In this document: one piece after another, positions 62,947-64,000 of the stretch | Position numbering within the stretch: position 1 is the stretch's first letter | Layout of the letters: the number at the start of each line of letters is the position of its first letter | NCBI RefSeq assembly: GCF_030936135.1 | Contig: NC_082597.1 | Span: forward strand, 74,630,495-74,694,494 | Direction: 5' to 3' | Length of the DNA: 64,000 nt | Source: Gavia stellata | Lineage: Eukaryota; Chordata; Aves; Gaviiformes; Gaviidae | Position numbers and translations under genes: made by a program | Notes under the pieces: generated by a model | Seen by the model: the letters and a program-made list of their open reading frames with translations, nothing else | Told to the model about the DNA's origin: nothing | The model's database searches: none

Positions 62947-63370
62947 GGCGGCGGGCGGGACGCGGCACGGAGCGACAAGAGCAGGTGGCTCTCACCAGCG
63001 TCTCCTCGGCGGCAGAGCCGGCAACTGAGGGGGAAATTTCCACTTCGGCTCTCGATAAAGCGGCTCCACCTCCCCCCGGCTGCGGCGCGGAGCAGCCTGG
63101 GAGAGCGGGCGGGGCCCGCCGGCGCCCTGCCCGCCCGCCGCCTCCCCCGCGCCCCTCACCTGCCCGCCCGCCCGCGCCTCCCACCTGCCCGCCGCCGGAG
63201 CCCGCGGCCGGGGGGCGGCAATCGGTAAAAGCCCCTCGCGGCTGCGAAGGGGGAGCCGCCAAGGCAGCCGGTGCGGGAGAGCGGCCCTCAGCCGCCGCCC
63301 GCTCCCCGGGCCAGCGGGACGTGAAGGAATGCGGCCGGCAGCTGCCGCGGCGCCGCCCAGTCAATCGCTG
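62040..63370 (-). promoter_or_regulatory. ETNK1: ETNK1 CpG island promoter, 5' UTR and first exon
   Basis: The sequence changes abruptly from AT-rich to extremely GC-rich and CpG-dense, with many GGCGG and CCGCC boxes, across the ETNK1 start and the beginning of intron 1. I saw no TATA box close upstream of the ATG. Such islands usually drive dispersed, broadly expressed transcription. The exact start site cannot be read from sequence alone. The long open frames on both strands here come from the base composition and are not genes. Confidence 0.85.
62791..62946 (-). CDS. ETNK1: ETNK1 exon 1 coding part (residues 1-52)
   Basis: The reading frame starts MSNYIHVPPGSPEVPKLD and ends RPEEVTLQ, followed by the donor CTGCAG|GTACGG, and is phase 0. 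The start has a favourable context, with G at -3 and GCCGCC before the ATG. The exon lies inside the CpG island. An in-frame TGA 15 codons upstream rules out a contiguous N-terminal extension. A longer frame runs on past the donor into GC-rich intron, but this is an artefact of the CpG island. Confidence 0.95.
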
Positions 63371-64000
63371 GGCAAATGACCGATTTTAATCAGTCTTTGA
63401 GTTATCTGCTGCGGTTAATTTTTGTCTTTAATTTCTGTGCCAGCCTTCGTTACGCCCCCCCTTTTGTTTCCCCCGCTCCCCTGCAGGGTGTGTACCTGCG
63501 AACCGCCTTCCAGTTTCAACCAGTTGTAGTCCGACACCGTTCGTGGTCCCTTAGGGCACTGGGAAAGCACCGCGCTGCCTGCCCGCCCCGCTTCAAGCAT
63601 CTTCAGAAAGATTCTCCTTCCCACGAGCAGTACGGAAAAGTTACGTCCTTTTTTTTTTTTTTTTTTCTTGTTTTGTGCTGAAAACCTTGCTGCCTGGAAG
63701 TTTTATGGGGCAGTTGAGTTATTTTCAGGAAAAAAAAAAAAAAGAAAAAAAAGCCCAGACTACACCACAGCATTTTACCAATCGAGGAAAAAAACAAAAA
63801 AAAAAAGGAACAAATTCTCTTGGGTTTTTTAGAAATGTTTTGATGCTACCCATAATATTCCTACAAGTACCTAGTTCCTGTCACACCCCGATCTTCCCAT
63901 GTAGGAAACACTGAAAACTCAAGAAGTTCCTCTGTTACAAAGCAAGTTTATGAGGGTAGCCTAAAACGCAAGAACTACGCAGAATAGTGGCCAGTCTCTT
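63371..64000. other. Upstream flank of ETNK1
   Basis: Beyond the CpG island the sequence returns to AT-rich, with the long T and A runs. No exon of a neighbouring gene was recognised. Confidence 0.6.
63649..63752. repeat. T18 run and A14/A8 runs flanking 63 bp
   Basis: Eighteen T residues (63649-63666) are followed 63 bp later by fourteen A, one G and eight A (63730-63752). The runs lie some 700 bp upstream of the ETNK1 start codon and flank the CpG island. Confidence 0.9.

Noticed and set aside
62050..63364. Open frames of about 270-300 codons on both strands across the ETNK1 start
   Set aside because: They are low-complexity Pro, Arg, Ala and Gly translations of a CpG island. Only the first 52 codons of the frame starting at 62946 are real, ending at a proper splice donor.

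Overview
The window looks like a stretch of bird nuclear genome. It contains many CR1 LINE fragments of several ages, including typical bird CR1 3' tails ending near an ATTCTRTG octamer. It also holds what looks like a solo endogenous-retrovirus LTR, AT-rich intergenic DNA, and one intron-rich vertebrate gene that starts in a strong CpG island. No bacterial operon, CRISPR array, tRNA or rRNA was found. No protein-coding gene other than ETNK1 could be supported.

The gene is ETNK1 (ethanolamine kinase 1), complete on the minus strand. Its ATG is at 62946 and its stop codon at 36280-36278. I resolved eight coding exons: 62946-62791, 51702-51443, 50595-50455, 48882-48740, 42165-42082, 40467-40307, 37621-37548 and 36350-36278. 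All introns begin GT and end AG. The exons join in frame to 1092 nt, encoding 363 residues, with the kinase catalytic loop (His219, Asp221, Asn226) and the metal-binding Asp240 intact. The product phosphorylates ethanolamine, the first step of the CDP-ethanolamine route to phosphatidylethanolamine.

Layout. 1-29350 is non-coding DNA downstream of ETNK1. In mammals the matching interval lies between ETNK1 and SOX5, so this is probably the edge of that gene desert. It holds a 5'-truncated, inactivated CR1 (2452-3665), two very old and heavily eroded CR1-type relics (about 12970-13720 and 21975-22810), and a probable solo LTR (15340-15740). It also has a CR1 tail (17862-17944), several MIR-like scraps, two GC-rich patches (7240-8600 and 18780-18990) and three stretches dense in homeodomain-type motifs that could be enhancers. 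About 29350-36277 is the likely long 3' UTR of ETNK1, although its end is not certain. 36278-62946 is the gene body, with CR1 fragments in introns 1, 6 and 7. 62040-63370 is the CpG island promoter. 63370-64000 is upstream flank with long T and A runs.

I found no convincing novel molecular system. The points most worth following up are a CR1 tail only 10 bp from the exon 7 splice donor, in-frame skippable exons that would give a kinase-dead protein, the two ancient LINE relics, and unexplained GC islets and motif-dense blocks in the desert.
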